From NCBI GenBank assembly GCA_040779335.1, contig JBFONV010000005.1, positions 372,001 through 436,000 on the forward strand: DNA of 64,000 nt. Reading direction: 5' to 3'. This DNA comes from JBFONV01 sp040779335 (lineage in GTDB: Bacteria > Pseudomonadota > Gammaproteobacteria > Enterobacterales > Alteromonadaceae). A model generated the notes under the pieces. It had not been told where the DNA came from. It saw only the letters and a list, made by a program, of their open reading frames with translations, and searched no databases. Numbering within the stretch: position 1 is the first letter of the stretch; every line of letters starts with the position of its first letter. Positions 17,701 to 26,397 of this stretch are shown here, piece by piece. The translations under genes and the position numbers were made by a program.

Positions 17701-20700
17701 TTAGTGCCATTAGATCACAATTTTTATCAAGGGATGGAATGCGGCAACATCGAATACGCCTTTCACTCTGCATTATTTTATTGTTTTTATAGTTTTTTGA
17801 GTGGCGAACAACTCAATAAAGTTGATCTGATATTTGTTAAATACACTAAAATAATGGAAAACAAAAAGCAGCAATATCAGCTCACTTACGCGCAAGTTTG
17901 GCATCAACTATTATTAAACCTCAAACACCGCACAGAAACACCATTATTGTTAAACGGATCAGCGTTTGACGAGACCACACAGCTTCAAGCTCTGGTTGAG
18001 ACGCAGAACGTAACAACGTTGTTTTGTTTTCATTTTTCTAAAATGTTGCTGGCCTATCACTACAAGGATCTAGAAACGGCAATATTGCATTTACAAGAAG
18101 CTGAGAAATACAGCGTATCAGCAGTTTCACTGTATCATTTTAGTGAATTCTTTTTTTACGCCGCTTTAGTCTTATCTTGGCACTGTCGAGAAATTACCGA
18201 TAGAGATTCCAAAGAATATCACAACACATTAAAGAAACTTGCAAACTACCAGCAACTCATCTCGTTATGGGCAGTTGAAGGTACTGAAAACTTCACGCAT
18301 AAAAAACTACTGATTCAAGCAGAACAAGAATGTATATCAGGAAATGCTAATGCCTGGCGAACTTACGACCTTGCGATAGAAGCAGCGGCGGACAATAAGT
18401 TTACTCAGCATCAGGCCATTGCCTGTGAATTGGCCGCTTATTATTGGCTCAGAGAACACAAGCCATCATTGGCAGAAAATTACTTACAACAAGCCTGTGA
18501 TCGCTATTATGAGTGGGGGGCAACCGCCTTAGCACACCAACTTCAAGAGACTTATCAGACCATTTTTACCAACACGTCTAACTCGGTTAGTCGTCTGGCC
18601 CCAGCAAACGATCAGTTAACTCAAGTACTTGATCTTGCCTCGGTTTTAAAAGCTTCAGAAACGCTCAGCGGAGAGATTGACTTACAAGAGTTTCTCAAAC
18701 AAATGATGGCCATTATCATTGAAAATGCGGGCGCGCAGCGTGGAGCATTATTATTTCATGATGAAGGTAACCTTAACGTTGAAATTTGCCTTGCCAATAT
18801 TAATGACGATCCTAACAATTATGATGTGCCGCGCTCGATTATTAACTATGTGTCTCGGACATTAAAAGCGCAAATCATCGCCCACGTTAAAAACGATAAC
18901 CGTTTTGCCACTGATCCTTACTTTAAGCTACAACAACCTAAATCAATTTTATGTATTCCCAGCATTGTCAAAGGTGTGCTGCAGGGCGTTGTTTATTTAG
19001 AACATTGGGATGATGACCAAGCATTTGCCGCAGAGCGTATTAATGTCTTGCAATTACTTGCCGATCAAACCGCGATATCATTTGAAAATGCCAAGCTTTA
19101 TAAACAGGTGCTTAATTATAATAAAAATCTCGAACAGCAAATTCATGAACGCACCAAAGAATTAGCCGCTGAGAAAATCAAAGCCGAGCAAGCGAGCCAA
19201 GCTAAATCTAGTTTCTTGGCTAATATGAGCCACGAAATTAGAACACCAATGAATGCCGTTATCGGGCTTACGCAACTGACCTTAAGAACAGAGTTAGATC
19301 ATACCCAACAAGATTATCTAACAAAAATCCGGGATTCTTCTGAATCTTTATTAGGTCTCATTAATGACATTCTCGACTTTTCTAAGATTGAAGCTCAAAA
19401 AATGACGCTGGAAAATATCAAATTTAATCTCAGCAAATTACTGCAGCGTGTTGTTAATATTTGCACCTACAAAGTGCATGAAAAAGGATTAGAGTTTATT
19501 ATCGATGTAGCCCCTGACGTCCCTAGAATATTGCTAGGTGACCCGCTCAGGTTGCAACAAATCATTATAAATCTCGCCAACAATGCGGTGAAATTTACTG
19601 ACAAAGGCTCAATTCATATTCGCATTGAAAAACTCAGTGATCAGAACTTTAAAACTCAGCTGCTATTTTCCGTTATTGATACCGGCATAGGGATGATTGA
19701 AGAACAGCAAGCACGATTATTTCAGTCCTTTTCTCAAGCCGATGACTCTGTTACCAGAAAATATGGTGGCACAGGGCTTGGCTTAGCCATATGTAAGCAA
19801 CTTACCGAACTTATGCACGGCAATATCTGGGTAGAAAGTACGCATAAAAAAGGCTCAACCTTTAACTTTACCGCCCAATTTGGCCAAGTAGAGTTAGATG
19901 CCGAGAATATATACATTACCCATAAACAGGCGCTGAGCGAGTTAAAAGTGCTAGTGGCAGATGATATTGATATCGCCAGAAAAGTACTACTAGATGCGTT
20001 AACACATATTAAAGTGAAAGCTGATGGTGTGAATGATGGTCAACAGGCTTTGAACAAGGTACTAGAAGCTGAAAAAGCAGGTGTTCCTTATGATCTTGTG
20101 CTTATGGATTGGAAAATGCCCAAAATGGATGGTATTGAAGCGGCAACCCAAATCCAACAGCAAGTCACGGGGAAACTACCTCATATTTTAATGGTCTCGG
20201 CCTACGATAAAGATGAAGCTAAGCAATTAGCGATGCACTCAGGTATTCAGCAGTTTATCGAAAAACCAATTAACCAATCCGTACTCATCGATGCAATAAT
20301 TGATATACTAGTCATAGATGAAAATAATATAACTTTAGGCGATTCAAACTTGGAAGTTGTTATTCCCGATTTGAGTGATTTTTCAGTATTATTAGTGGAA
20401 GATAATTTAATCAACCAGCAAGTTGCAAAAGCATTTCTTGCTGACACACATATTAATATTGACACCGCGGACAATGGAGTGATGGCATTAGAAAAACTCC
20501 GCAGACAAACATACGATATCATTTTTATGGACATTCAAATGCCCGAAATGGATGGTCTAACCGCAGCAAGCGAAATTCGCAATACATTAAAATTGACGTC
20601 GGTACCCGTTATCGCAATGACCGCACATGCGATGGAGGGTGACGCCGAGAAAAGCGTTATCGCGGGTATGAATGAACATATGACCAAACCCATTGACCCT

Positions 20701-21420
20701 CAAAGCTTGTACGCGTTACTCGCCAAGTATTTGCAACCAGAGCACGCTATAGAGTTAGCTAGCAACTTATATATTGAAGCAAGTAATGATACGGATGATG
20801 CAATAGAACGTCGCAATGAACAGCTCATGCAATTAAAGCAACATTCTGGCTTAGATGTCGAACGTTCTATCAAAAAAATGCAAGGTAAACCGTCTTTATA
20901 CTTAGAACTAGTGAAAGATTTTTGGCAAAATTATCAAGATAAAACCAGTAATATTTTCGCCTTGTATATAGATAAAGATTGGGAACGACTCTACCGTATT
21001 GCCCATTCGCTAAAATCTACTGCTCAATATATTGGCGCTTATAATTTATCTGAAGCGGCGAGATTACTTGAATTAGAGATAGATAAGCAAGGTGAAAAGA
21101 TAAAATTTTATATTAATGAAATGACTGCTCACCTTGATAATTTGTTGGCTCAGCTCAATCGTGTCTATCAGGTAAAATTAGACGTTGATGATAGCAAAAT
21201 TTTTGAATTTAAGCAGGCCAAAGCCATCTTGGAAGAACTAAAACCGTTAGTGAAAACGGCAGATTTAGATGCGGGCGATTTTTCTCAAAAATTATATCAG
21301 CTCGGCTTACAAACCAAGTACTATAAGCACATTAATCATATCCATAGTTTAATAAACGATTTTGAATTTGAAGATGCATATGAGGCGCTAATATCGTTTG
21401 AAAACTTGATTAGTCAATAG
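14728..21420 (+). CDS. Trifunctional pseudokinase/ATPase/hybrid sensor histidine kinase
   Basis: A 2230-residue cytosolic signalling protein. In order: Ser/Thr kinase-like domain (about 5-275); AAA/STAND ATPase with Walker A GYSGVGKS at 328-335 and Walker B LFVDDLQWAD around D458; a long TPR-like helical region (about 700-1290); GAF domain (about 1310-1460); coiled coil; histidine kinase with H1502 in MSHEIRTPMN, N-box NLANNAVKF, DTGIGM and GGTGLGLAI; receiver 1 (D1794 in LMDWKMP); receiver 2 (D1935 in FMDIQMPEMDG); HPt with H2093 in RIAHSLKST. So a complete phosphorelay is present. The kinase-like domain has lost its catalytic residues: the HRD Asp is N128, the Mg-binding Asn is K133 and DFG reads DIS (146-148). 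No membrane segment, so the cue is intracellular. A response regulator-diguanylate cyclase gene follows after 4 bases. Confidence 0.93.
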   Translation: MVHIQHYTILTEQPAISTSTQLYTAVDRDERLVLIKRFKKSADDLATAKFKAISELQQRITIDGVSAPFETFEDAYYCYAVFDHQENRKTLLEVASEQQLSFEEKLLIAINLCQLVDNIHRKKFILNNISPSKFYVHANYDVSLIDISQAGKISIISKNITANQLDKTYLKTMSPEATGRINRAVEQRSDLYSLGATLFQLFTGRYPFIFSDEMKMVHAHIAKIPKLAHELCADIPEQLSYILAKLLKKSPEQRYISAHGLLNDLALCLQQYQQTNAIETFALDNNDFTDQLVFSPKLFGREQEILSLLGAFSNTVTSNSKQVFVISGYSGVGKSRLVEEVYKAVIEQDAYFISGKFEQYKKATSYLAIVNALTDMVEQILGENTKRLAKWQKELMTALGDNGQLIIDLIPNLEFIIGKQAALIELTPAEAQNRFNMVITSFFKALCGQNRTIVLFVDDLQWADFATIQLLQQLIENSEINNLFLILSYRDNELCDTHPLANLLEDASQSSIPFTHIKLQPLQDGAILSLLTESLQITKEKATPLANIVIEKTGGNPFFTIEFIKSLKDKNILFQGTDNHWDWNLVDLKKLEVTDNVVELMTDRLARLPEQQRVILHTAACVGNTAKINVLTSVINIDAHQFEIELQSMINDGIISVFSNLSGDSLDFIKFSHDKIQQAAYLQKDLKPKECIHYEIAKYYLNKYDVSEADEYIFNYIEHLNIGSSYFIKEHQQEMLVERNLVAAKKAFESNAYLGALYYFEQAQDFLNDDYWQQQYSMTYTITIGIAKALYLTQDYQRGNQLFTQVIQFIRQPAHRLSIYNIQIQSLVAQNQMKDAFELGKQALQEVGIELPEQDNPSEYYGKLNQYYDSKNIAALIDQPEMTQPRDILAIEVLNGMQTPSYLLGPELFMKVAYTSLEVCFNSGNSAGASKVFVTHALLLCGAFNQFEDGLKFAELAVELNQKYFSPMRTIEVEFTKNVSVTHWTKSIRESLVPLDHNFYQGMECGNIEYAFHSALFYCFYSFLSGEQLNKVDLIFVKYTKIMENKKQQYQLTYAQVWHQLLLNLKHRTETPLLLNGSAFDETTQLQALVETQNVTTLFCFHFSKMLLAYHYKDLETAILHLQEAEKYSVSAVSLYHFSEFFFYAALVLSWHCREITDRDSKEYHNTLKKLANYQQLISLWAVEGTENFTHKKLLIQAEQECISGNANAWRTYDLAIEAAADNKFTQHQAIACELAAYYWLREHKPSLAENYLQQACDRYYEWGATALAHQLQETYQTIFTNTSNSVSRLAPANDQLTQVLDLASVLKASETLSGEIDLQEFLKQMMAIIIENAGAQRGALLFHDEGNLNVEICLANINDDPNNYDVPRSIINYVSRTLKAQIIAHVKNDNRFATDPYFKLQQPKSILCIPSIVKGVLQGVVYLEHWDDDQAFAAERINVLQLLADQTAISFENAKLYKQVLNYNKNLEQQIHERTKELAAEKIKAEQASQAKSSFLANMSHEIRTPMNAVIGLTQLTLRTELDHTQQDYLTKIRDSSESLLGLINDILDFSKIEAQKMTLENIKFNLSKLLQRVVNICTYKVHEKGLEFIIDVAPDVPRILLGDPLRLQQIIINLANNAVKFTDKGSIHIRIEKLSDQNFKTQLLFSVIDTGIGMIEEQQARLFQSFSQADDSVTRKYGGTGLGLAICKQLTELMHGNIWVESTHKKGSTFNFTAQFGQVELDAENIYITHKQALSELKVLVADDIDIARKVLLDALTHIKVKADGVNDGQQALNKVLEAEKAGVPYDLVLMDWKMPKMDGIEAATQIQQQVTGKLPHILMVSAYDKDEAKQLAMHSGIQQFIEKPINQSVLIDAIIDILVIDENNITLGDSNLEVVIPDLSDFSVLLVEDNLINQQVAKAFLADTHINIDTADNGVMALEKLRRQTYDIIFMDIQMPEMDGLTAASEIRNTLKLTSVPVIAMTAHAMEGDAEKSVIAGMNEHMTKPIDPQSLYALLAKYLQPEHAIELASNLYIEASNDTDDAIERRNEQLMQLKQHSGLDVERSIKKMQGKPSLYLELVKDFWQNYQDKTSNIFALYIDKDWERLYRIAHSLKSTAQYIGAYNLSEAARLLELEIDKQGEKIKFYINEMTAHLDNLLAQLNRVYQVKLDVDDSKIFEFKQAKAILEELKPLVKTADLDAGDFSQKLYQLGLQTKYYKHINHIHSLINDFEFEDAYEALISFENLISQ

Positions 21421-21424
21421 TGGA

Positions 21425-22411
21425 ATGTTAGAAAAATATAAAAAGGACGAATCGACTAATATGAACAATCATCGCAGAGCGGCAGATAAAAGCTTCACCA
21501 TACTATGCATAGATGATGAAAGCGTAAACTTAAAAGTATTGGCGTCAATTTTTAAAGATGATTACCGCATCGTAGTCAGTAAAAGTGCGCGTCAAGGCCT
21601 AGAAAAAGCGTTGGAAATAATTCCTGATCTGATTTTACTCGATGTGGTGATGCCTGAGGAAAGCGGCTTTGAATTAATTGTAAAACTAAAAGCGCATAGC
21701 GAAATCGCCCATATTCCGGTAATTTTTATTACCGGCCTACAAAATGTGATCGATGAAGAAAAAGGCTTAACGTTAGGCGCCTGCGATTATATTCAAAAGC
21801 CGTTTAATTACGGTATCGTTCGTGCTCGGGTCAATACCCATTTAGAAATTATCCGTCAGCGAAATTTACTGGAAAAATACGCGAACTTTGATAGTTTGAC
21901 CGAATTACCGAATCGCCGAAAATGGGTACACGATAGCAATGAGTTTTGGTATTTCGCCCAAGAGAACCAAATACCTATCACCTTAGGTATCGTTGATATC
22001 GACTGCTTCAAAAAATATAATGACAAATATGGCCACCAGCAGGGTGATATTGTTTTACGCCGTGTTGCCAACACAGTCAACCGAGTATTATTTGATCATC
22101 ATGGTCGAATTTACCGTTGTGGCGGCGAAGAGTTTTTCTTCTATCTACCTCACGAAAATGACAATGACATTAATGTTATCCTCAACGAATGCATTAGCAG
22201 TATAGAACAACTCAATATTGAGCATCTAGATTCGTTAATTACTAACACTATTTCCATCAGCCTCGGGGCGGTATACCTAATCCCCAATACCCATATCAAC
22301 ATAGAAGAGGCAATGAGACAAGCAGATGAGCAGCTCTACCAAGTGAAAAAAACGACTCGTAATGCGGCTCGTTATATCAATTTAAGTGATGACAGCAACA
22401 TCATCGCTTAA
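21425..22411 (+). CDS. Response regulator with diguanylate cyclase (GGDEF) output
   Basis: A 328-residue protein: receiver domain (about 25-145) with phospho-acceptor Asp in LILLDVVMPEESG, then a GGDEF domain (about 170-320) that makes cyclic-di-GMP from two GTP. The catalytic motif is GGEEF at 233-237 and both metal Asp residues are present in GIVDIDCFK. The inhibitory I-site RxxD expected just upstream of GGEEF reads DHHG, so product inhibition through that site is unlikely. The gene starts 4 bases after the hybrid kinase stop and is almost surely translated with it; the HPt of that kinase is the obvious phosphate donor. A second ATG at 21461 with an AAGGA further upstream is an alternative start. 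Confidence 0.92.
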   Translation: MLEKYKKDESTNMNNHRRAADKSFTILCIDDESVNLKVLASIFKDDYRIVVSKSARQGLEKALEIIPDLILLDVVMPEESGFELIVKLKAHSEIAHIPVIFITGLQNVIDEEKGLTLGACDYIQKPFNYGIVRARVNTHLEIIRQRNLLEKYANFDSLTELPNRRKWVHDSNEFWYFAQENQIPITLGIVDIDCFKKYNDKYGHQQGDIVLRRVANTVNRVLFDHHGRIYRCGGEEFFFYLPHENDNDINVILNECISSIEQLNIEHLDSLITNTISISLGAVYLIPNTHINIEEAMRQADEQLYQVKKTTRNAARYINLSDDSNIIA

Positions 22412-22464
22412 ATAATGAAAGCAGGTAAGTTTGGAAATATTTTTCGCAAATTTGTAATAATAAA

Positions 22465-22493
22465 TGGGCAATAAAAATGAATTTAGGTATAGT
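22465..22493 (+). promoter_or_regulatory. Candidate sigma-70 promoter for gmk
   Basis: TGGGCA (22465-22470) and TATAGT (22488-22493) are separated by 17 bases and lie about 40 bases upstream of the gmk start codon. Four and five of six positions match the consensus. Confidence 0.4.
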
Positions 22494-22531
22494 GCGCCCT
22501 TCTTTAATAGAGGCATTTTAGAGGTAATAAC

Positions 22532-23170
22532 GTGACGGTTAATGGCAACTTGTTTATTTTATCTGCTCCCAGTGGCGCAGGTAAATCCAGTTTAATTTCG
22601 GCGCTACTCAAGCAAGAGTCAGAGCGCGTAATGCAAGTTTCCGTTTCTCATACCACTCGTGCACCGCGCCCCGGTGAAGTCGATGGTGTTCACTACCACT
22701 TTGTCAGCGAAGCCGCATTTAAAGCTCAAATCAATAATAATACCTTATACGAGTATGCCGAAGTATTTGGTAATTACTACGGTACCTCGGCAACAGCAAT
22801 TGATGACCAACTCAATCAAGGCATTGACGTTTTTCTTGATATCGACTGGCAAGGCGCACAACAAGTAAGAATGAAAAAACCGAGTGTAACCACTATTTTC
22901 ATCGCTCCACCATCAAGAACAGAATTAGAACAGCGCCTACGTAATCGAGGTCAAGACAGCGAAGAAATCATTCAATCGCGCATGGCTCAAGCACAGGCAG
23001 AATGCTCTCATTACCAAGAATTTGATTACATCATCATTAACGATAATTTTGACCAAGCCTTGGCTGAATTAAACATTATCGTTAATAACCAGCGTTTAAA
23101 ACGCAGTCAACAAGTAGCTAAACACCAATCATTATTTGACGACTTGCTCGCAACTGATCAAGAAAAATAA
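22532..23170 (+). CDS. gmk: Guanylate kinase
   Basis: Phosphorylates GMP (and dGMP) to GDP with ATP; 212 residues, family length. The P-loop SAPSGAGKSS lies at 11-20, and the GMP-binding region includes SHTTRAPRPGEVDGVHYHFV and YEYAEVFGNYYGT. The start is GTG with GAGGTAATAAC upstream; no nearby ATG fits. It leads the conserved gmk-rpoZ-spoT block. Making GDP and pppGpp precursors next to spoT is a functional grouping that is conserved in gammaproteobacteria. Confidence 0.97.
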   Translation: MTVNGNLFILSAPSGAGKSSLISALLKQESERVMQVSVSHTTRAPRPGEVDGVHYHFVSEAAFKAQINNNTLYEYAEVFGNYYGTSATAIDDQLNQGIDVFLDIDWQGAQQVRMKKPSVTTIFIAPPSRTELEQRLRNRGQDSEEIIQSRMAQAQAECSHYQEFDYIIINDNFDQALAELNIIVNNQRLKRSQQVAKHQSLFDDLLATDQEK

Positions 23171-23273
23171 GCACTATAGCATCGTTAGAATCATCAGCAA
23201 ATGCTTGCTATATGTGTGCTGTATAAGTAAACTACGCAACTATTTTATATATTTTAATTGTTGGAGTGACCAA

Positions 23274-23549
23274 ATGGCTCGCGTAACTGTTGAAGATGCC
23301 GTTGAAAAAATCGGTAATCGTTTTGACTTGGTGTTAGTCGCATCTCGTCGTGCTCGTCAAATTGCAACGGGCGGTAAAGATCCTTTGGTTGAGTTAGAGA
23401 ATGACAAACCAACAGTATTAGCGTTAAGAGAAATTGAAGAAGGGCTAATTACCACAGATATCATGAACGATTCAGATCGTCATGAACAAGTTCAACAAGA
23501 GTCAGCTGAACTTGCTGCTGTTGCTGCTATCGTTGGTGGTCAAGGTTAA
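23274..23549 (+). CDS. rpoZ: RNA polymerase omega subunit
   Basis: Omega subunit, 91 residues, which helps the beta-prime subunit fold and forms part of a ppGpp-binding site on RNA polymerase. The sequence MARVTVEDAVEKIGNRFDLV and the RRARQI segment are diagnostic. The frame stays open upstream to 23136, overlapping gmk, but the ATG at 23274 with TTGGAGTG before it gives the standard N-terminus. It lies 103 bases after gmk and is followed by a strong terminator, which would make spoT depend on its own promoter or on read-through. Confidence 0.97.
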   Translation: MARVTVEDAVEKIGNRFDLVLVASRRARQIATGGKDPLVELENDKPTVLALREIEEGLITTDIMNDSDRHEQVQQESAELAAVAAIVGGQG

Positions 23550-23576
23550 GCCTATTTAATCTTAACGGCATACTAG

Positions 23577-23619
23577 AAAACGCGTAATTGACTTAATCCA
23601 GTTATTACGCGTTTTTTTT
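23577..23619 (+). terminator. Intrinsic terminator after rpoZ
   Basis: AAAACGCGTAAT (23577-23588) pairs with ATTACGCGTTTT around a loop of about 15 bases and runs into eight T residues ending at 23619. It lies 27 bases after the rpoZ stop, between rpoZ and spoT. Confidence 0.85.
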
Positions 23620-23752
23620 GTCATATTTTCAGTAAAATATTTACTCTATAACGCTGAGAATGATTGGCTTTATCATTAAATGCACGTATTCTACAAAATA
23701 ATCCCGTTAGCATTACAATCAGCCTAGTCGCACAACATCAAGGGAGTTCTGG

Positions 23753-25861
23753 GTGTACCTTTTTGAACCATTAAAAGAACTAGTTACCACATACCTGTCG
23801 AAAGTTCAGATTGATCTGCTGAAACAAGCCTATATTGTTGCCCGAGATGCACATGAAGGCCAGATGCGTTCTAGTGGCGAACCCTATATCACTCACCCTG
23901 TTGCTGTTGCGCTTAATCTTGCGAAAATGCATTTAGACCATGAAACACTCATGGCGGCATTACTGCATGACGTTATTGAAGATACCAAAGTTACCAAAGA
24001 CGAACTGGCCGAATTATTTGGGCATACCGTGGCGGAGCTGGTGGAGGGTGTCAGCAAGCTTGATAAGCTGAAATTTGATAACAAAGAAGAAATGCAGGCA
24101 GAGAATTTTCGCAAAATGGTGCTTGCGATGGTTCAAGACATTCGGGTTATTTTGATCAAACTTGCAGATCGCACCCACAATATGCGCACTTTAGAATCCC
24201 TAAGACCTGACAAACGTCGGCGCATTGCCCGAGAAACCCTCGATATTTATGCCCCCATAGCCAACCGCTTAGGTATTCATGACATAAAAAATGAATTAGA
24301 AGTACTGGGCTTTGAAGCTTTATATCCGATGCGCTCTCGCGCGTTAAAATCGGCAGTAAGACAAGCGCGCGGTAATCGCAAAGAAATTATTAATAACATC
24401 CAGGAAGAAATCGCGGCACGACTAGAAGAAAGTAACATTCCCGCAAAAGTCGTCGGTCGAGAAAAACACCTTTATTCTATTTATCGAAAAATGTTAAACA
24501 AAGAATTAATGTTTAACGAAGTCATGGATATATATGCATTTCGCATTATTGTTGAACGCAGCATTGACGATTGTTATCGCGCATTAGGTGCGGCACATAA
24601 TCTGTTTAAACCCATCGAAACTCGTTTTAAAGATTATATTGCTATTCCAAAGACCAATGGCTATCAATCCCTGCATACCTCGCTGATCGGCCCTCATGGT
24701 ATCCCCGTGGAAATCCAAATCCGTACTCATGATATGGACCAAATGGCTGATAAAGGGGTTGCGGCACATTGGTTGTATAAACAAGACAGCAATGATGGTG
24801 GCACTACCGCGCAAATGAAAGCGCGTAGATGGATGCAAAGCTTATTAGAATTACAGCAAAGTGCTGGTAGCTCTTTCGAATTCATTGAAAATGTAAAATC
24901 AGACTTATTCCCAGAAGAGATCTACGTATTTACCCCTGATGGTCGCATCATTGAATTGCCCATGGGTGCAACCTCGGTTGATTTTGCCTACGCGGTACAC
25001 ACAGACGTTGGTAACTCTTGCGTAGGTTCAAAGGTTGATAGAAAACCATTCCCATTGAGCCATCCGTTAGATTCAGGACAAACGGTTGAAATTATTACCT
25101 CTTCTGCCGCTCAACCAAATGCTACTTGGCTAAACTTTGTTGTCACCGCTAAGGCGCGTTTACAAATTAGAACCTATTTACGCTCTCGGGAGAAAACCGA
25201 ATCTCAAGCTCTGGGTTTGCGATTACTTAGCCACGCGCTAGGCAAAACTAAGCTTGAAAATATCCCGCAGGAAAAACTCGATCAGGTGATCAAAGAAAGC
25301 GGTAACAAAACGTTGGAAGGATTATTGATAAGTATCGGTTTAGGTAACTCATTAAGTATCGGTATCGCAAGACGCTTAACCGACGAATTTACCGACGAGG
25401 CACCAATAACACCTACGGGCACTAAGAGTAAAATGCCTATCAAAGGCACCGAAGGCATGTTGGTCAGCTACGGGAAATGTTGCCGCCCTATTCCTGGTGA
25501 CAGTATCCTCGCTTATTTGAGCCCAGGTAAAGGTTTGATGGTACATCAGCAAGGTTGTCGCAACATAAAAGGTCACGAACAACGTAGTTTATTCCCAGTG
25601 AAATGGGACAGCGATATCGATCGAGATTTCATCGCCAAACTACGCATTGAAATATTAAATCATCAAGGTGCCTTAGCGGCACTAACCAATGTGGTTGCTC
25701 GATGTGAATCAAATGTTCATTCACTCAACTCTGGTGAAAAAGAATCGGGGATATACGCAATTGATATGGAAATAACCTGTCGAAATCGTGTCCATCTTGC
25801 TGATATTATACGTAAAATTAAAGTGATGGTAGACGTTCAACGCGTTATCCGCAACAAGTAA
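23753..25861 (+). CDS. spoT: Bifunctional (p)ppGpp synthetase/hydrolase
   Basis: Stringent-response enzyme of 702 residues, the same length as E. coli SpoT. Order: HD hydrolase domain with H72-D73 in ALLHDVIEDT; synthetase domain (GREKHLYSIYRK, KDYIAIPKTNGYQSLHT); TGS domain (IYVFTPDGRIIELPMGAT); a helical and zinc-finger-like region with KCCRPIPGD; C-terminal ACT domain (HQGALAALTNVV). The HD residues are intact, so hydrolase activity is expected; I did not check each synthetase residue. Start is GTG at 23753 giving MYLFEPLKEL as in E. coli. ridA follows after 24 bases, where E. coli has trmH directly. Confidence 0.97.
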   Translation: MYLFEPLKELVTTYLSKVQIDLLKQAYIVARDAHEGQMRSSGEPYITHPVAVALNLAKMHLDHETLMAALLHDVIEDTKVTKDELAELFGHTVAELVEGVSKLDKLKFDNKEEMQAENFRKMVLAMVQDIRVILIKLADRTHNMRTLESLRPDKRRRIARETLDIYAPIANRLGIHDIKNELEVLGFEALYPMRSRALKSAVRQARGNRKEIINNIQEEIAARLEESNIPAKVVGREKHLYSIYRKMLNKELMFNEVMDIYAFRIIVERSIDDCYRALGAAHNLFKPIETRFKDYIAIPKTNGYQSLHTSLIGPHGIPVEIQIRTHDMDQMADKGVAAHWLYKQDSNDGGTTAQMKARRWMQSLLELQQSAGSSFEFIENVKSDLFPEEIYVFTPDGRIIELPMGATSVDFAYAVHTDVGNSCVGSKVDRKPFPLSHPLDSGQTVEIITSSAAQPNATWLNFVVTAKARLQIRTYLRSREKTESQALGLRLLSHALGKTKLENIPQEKLDQVIKESGNKTLEGLLISIGLGNSLSIGIARRLTDEFTDEAPITPTGTKSKMPIKGTEGMLVSYGKCCRPIPGDSILAYLSPGKGLMVHQQGCRNIKGHEQRSLFPVKWDSDIDRDFIAKLRIEILNHQGALAALTNVVARCESNVHSLNSGEKESGIYAIDMEITCRNRVHLADIIRKIKVMVDVQRVIRNK

Positions 25862-25885
25862 CACAGTAAAATATTTAGGATTTTT

Positions 25886-26275
25886 ATGAAAACAATTATT
25901 AATACAGATCAAGCGCCTAGCGCTATCGGTACCTATAGCCAAGCAGTAAAAGTAAAAAATACCGTTTATCTTTCAGGGCAAATCCCCTTAGATCCAGTTA
26001 GCATGCAAGTCGTTGATGGTGATTTTGCTGCTCAAGCCCGACAAGTGTTTGAAAATTTAGTCAGCGTTTGTGAAGCGGCTGGTGGCGGTATTAACGATAT
26101 GGTGAAAGTAAATATCTTTATGACCGACTTATCTAATTTCGCCACAGTTAACGAAGTGATGAGCCAATATTTTCAAGAACCTTATCCGGCAAGAGCTGCG
26201 GTACAAGTATCTAGACTTCCTAAAGATGTAGATATTGAAATTGATGGCATCATGGTAATACCGAACGTCAGCTAA
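25886..26275 (+). CDS. ridA: Reactive enamine/imine deaminase RidA
   Basis: RidA hydrolyses reactive 2-aminoacrylate and related enamines formed by PLP enzymes, including threonine dehydratase IlvA, protecting IlvE and other aminotransferases. The 129-residue sequence shows the YjgF/RidA signature (AVQVSRLPKDVDIEIDGIMV) with the substrate-binding Arg in ARAAVQVSRLP and the APSAIGTYSQAVK N-terminus. AGGATTTTT precedes the ATG. It is inserted between spoT and trmH, a position seen in many gammaproteobacteria but not in E. coli. An ilvA gene is in this same window, 16 kb away. Confidence 0.95.
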   Translation: MKTIINTDQAPSAIGTYSQAVKVKNTVYLSGQIPLDPVSMQVVDGDFAAQARQVFENLVSVCEAAGGGINDMVKVNIFMTDLSNFATVNEVMSQYFQEPYPARAAVQVSRLPKDVDIEIDGIMVIPNVS

Positions 26276-26397
26276 TTTATCCTCAGCAACGCTGGCTTTT
26301 CCAAAGGCTAGCGTTACTGTTACTTTAACACTAACCTTTACTCTTTAATCACAACTTTAATACCACTATTAATACCGATAGCTGAGCACCTTAGACA

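Noticed and set aside
23136..23273. N-terminal extension of rpoZ into gmk
   Set aside because: Omega begins MARVTVEDAVEKIG in the family; the ATG at 23274 has a ribosome site.
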